A DNA stretch of 64,000 bases, taken from positions 19,203 to 83,202 of the forward strand of contig NZ_BPQP01000032.1 in the NCBI RefSeq assembly GCF_022179305.1, written 5' to 3'. The notes below the pieces were generated by a model that worked only from the letters and a program-made list of their open reading frames with translations, was not told the DNA's origin and did no database searches. Within the stretch, counting starts at the first letter, position 1, and every line of letters starts with the position of its first letter. Position numbers and translations under genes: made by a program. This DNA is from Methylobacterium iners (GTDB taxonomy: Bacteria > Pseudomonadota > Alphaproteobacteria > Rhizobiales > Beijerinckiaceae). Shown in pieces: positions 62,991-64,000 of the stretch.

Positions 62991-63220
62991 CCTCAGCAAG
63001 TCAGGCGCGTTCGGCCGCTTATCGCGGTCGATCCTGTACCGTGACGGCGACAGGGCAGTTCCAGCAGCGACCGCGTGATGAGGTTAGCACGACAGCGGTG
63101 AAGCAACGATCCGACGAAGGTCCGCTTTCCGTCCAGTGGCCAAGGTGTGTTCGTGGAGACACGCAGATCCATGTGGATCGGCAACCAGCAGCGACCCTGG
63201 ACTAAACCGTGCGGTTTGCT
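62991..63220. other. Short gene-free interval
   Basis: A minus-strand frame of 63 codons covers most of it, but its composition is not convincing. Nothing else is seen. Confidence 0.3.
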
Positions 63221-63721
63221 TCACTCGAACGATGGGAGCTGCAGCTGGGCAGCCATCTGATCGAGACGCGGCTGGGCGCTTGGCTGTGCGGCTTCAGCCA
63301 CGACGCCGCGAGCACCGAAGCCCCCGCGCTTTGCCTGATGGTAGAAGCCGCGCGCGTAGAGGGCGATCGCGCGGCTCTGATTGCCGCCCGCCACGCGATA
63401 GGCGGCCGCGAGGTAGGGGACTGCGTAGGTCAGATTGGTGTTGGCATCGAGCAGACCCGTCGCTGACCCGCTATAGCCCATGCCACGGGCTGTGCCGTGC
63501 CTGATCTGCATCAGACCGTAGTTCCCCCGGCTCGATGCTCGTGCGTTGTAGCGGCTTTCCCGCTGCACGACCCGATGCACCAGCGCCTCCGGTACACCAT
63601 TCGCTTGGGCATGCTGCGCGATCAAGGTGTCGAGGTCTGACCCACTTGCCGAGGGCGAGGCCCACGCCGGTAATGCGAGAAAACTACAAGCGAGGCTGAG
63701 CGAAGAGAACCGAAAGATCAT
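63221..63721 (-). CDS. Exported lytic transglycosylase (SLT domain)
   Basis: The 166-residue protein has a signal peptide (MIFRFSSLSLACSFLALPAW) and a small SLT domain with the catalytic glutamate in VQRESRYN, GNYGLMQIRHGTARGMGY and NLTYAVPYLAAAY. Such enzymes cut peptidoglycan, often for secretion systems or wall turnover. GGAG lies 6 bases before ATG 63721. It stands alone. Confidence 0.9.
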   Translation of the reverse strand: MIFRFSSLSLACSFLALPAWASPSASGSDLDTLIAQHAQANGVPEALVHRVVQRESRYNARASSRGNYGLMQIRHGTARGMGYSGSATGLLDANTNLTYAVPYLAAAYRVAGGNQSRAIALYARGFYHQAKRGGFGARGVVAEAAQPSAQPRLDQMAAQLQLPSFE

Positions 63722-64000
63722 GAGCACTCCGAGACGGTATTGAAGCAATCATGATCATCGAAATGTGTCCATCACGTGTCGTATGTTGCAAGCTGTACAG
63801 TGATGCTTCTTGATCTTTGCTGGCGAAGGGCACATACAACTGCCAACCAGCCGCTTGATCTAGAGCGATTCTCTGGTGCCTCAAACTGGTCTTAAGTTGT
63901 ACGCGCAAGCCATCCGAAGAGCGCAATGGTTCGCGCCTCTATTCCATATGGCTACGATGTTGGCGCGCCCTACGGGAATCTGACGTGACCCCTTAGAAGT
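63722..64000. other. AT-richer terminal stretch without a gene
   Basis: The interval has lower GC than the core. A minus-strand frame across it overlaps the transglycosylase signal region in another frame and is not convincing. The final bases (TGACGTGACCCCTTAGAAGT) could begin an element outside the window. Confidence 0.3.

Noticed and set aside
63684-63926. 80-codon frame upstream of the lytic transglycosylase
   Set aside because: It overlaps the signal-peptide coding region in another frame, in AT-richer DNA that looks intergenic.
1-64000. CRISPR array or prophage structural genes
   Set aside because: No regularly spaced repeats were seen. Apart from the beta-helix protein and a possible Ig-like fragment, nothing resembles phage structural, terminase or lysis genes.
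63950-64000. Possible insertion-sequence end at the window edge
   Set aside because: The last 50 bases hint at a terminal repeat, but no partner end or transposase is inside the window.

Overview
The window looks like the chromosome of a high-GC alphaproteobacterium, most probably a Methylobacterium-type member of the Hyphomicrobiales. This is inferred from gene families, base composition and the small hypothetical genes (for example a DUF6894-type protein); no marker gene such as rRNA is present. Core genes are GC-rich, densely packed and often joined by 1-14 base overlaps.

Left core block (1-19182): the start of an M3 peptidase, an extensin-family protein and an L,D-transpeptidase; a YehZ/YehY/YehW-type osmoprotectant ABC transporter without its ATPase; a single-domain response regulator; the yraN-rsmI pair divergent from an LpoA-like lipoprotein (the order known around the enterobacterial lpoA locus); hemW; a YfcG-type glutathione transferase; a metallo-beta-lactamase-fold protein with a zinc ribbon; a GT4 glycosyltransferase; a rhodanese; and an RND efflux adaptor and pump. 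The block ends in tRNA-Pro(GGG).

Accessory island (about 19183-37000): lower and uneven GC and many small genes of unknown function. It holds a degenerate tRNA-Cys-like sequence, several decayed genes (glycosyltransferase, XRE regulator, cysteine-rich secreted protein, a frameshifted low-GC gene) and minus-strand hairpin terminators. Two segments are duplicated within it: a three-gene cassette (a winged-helix-like protein plus two small membrane proteins) near 22.7 and 29.4 kb, and a 44-residue gene near 24.4 and 25.4 kb. No integrase is visible. A NepR-like anti-sigma factor, a beta-helix protein and a coupled pair of coiled-coil proteins are the most recognisable cargo.

Right core block (about 37000-64000): an exported glycosidase-like protein, the stress operon prkA-yeaH-spoVR, and an organosulfur cluster. 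The cluster has a DszC/SfnC-like monooxygenase divergent from an SsuA-like binding protein and an SsuD/SfnG-like flavin monooxygenase, followed by a MetQNI-type importer, a new 51-residue ORF and a DszA/NtaA-like monooxygenase. Together they suggest uptake and oxidative cleavage of an organosulfur compound. Then come two solute-binding proteins, a TorS-like sensor kinase overlapping a peptide-type binding protein, an OmpR-type regulator divergent from a receiver-DUF3369-histidine kinase hybrid, and a small lytic transglycosylase.
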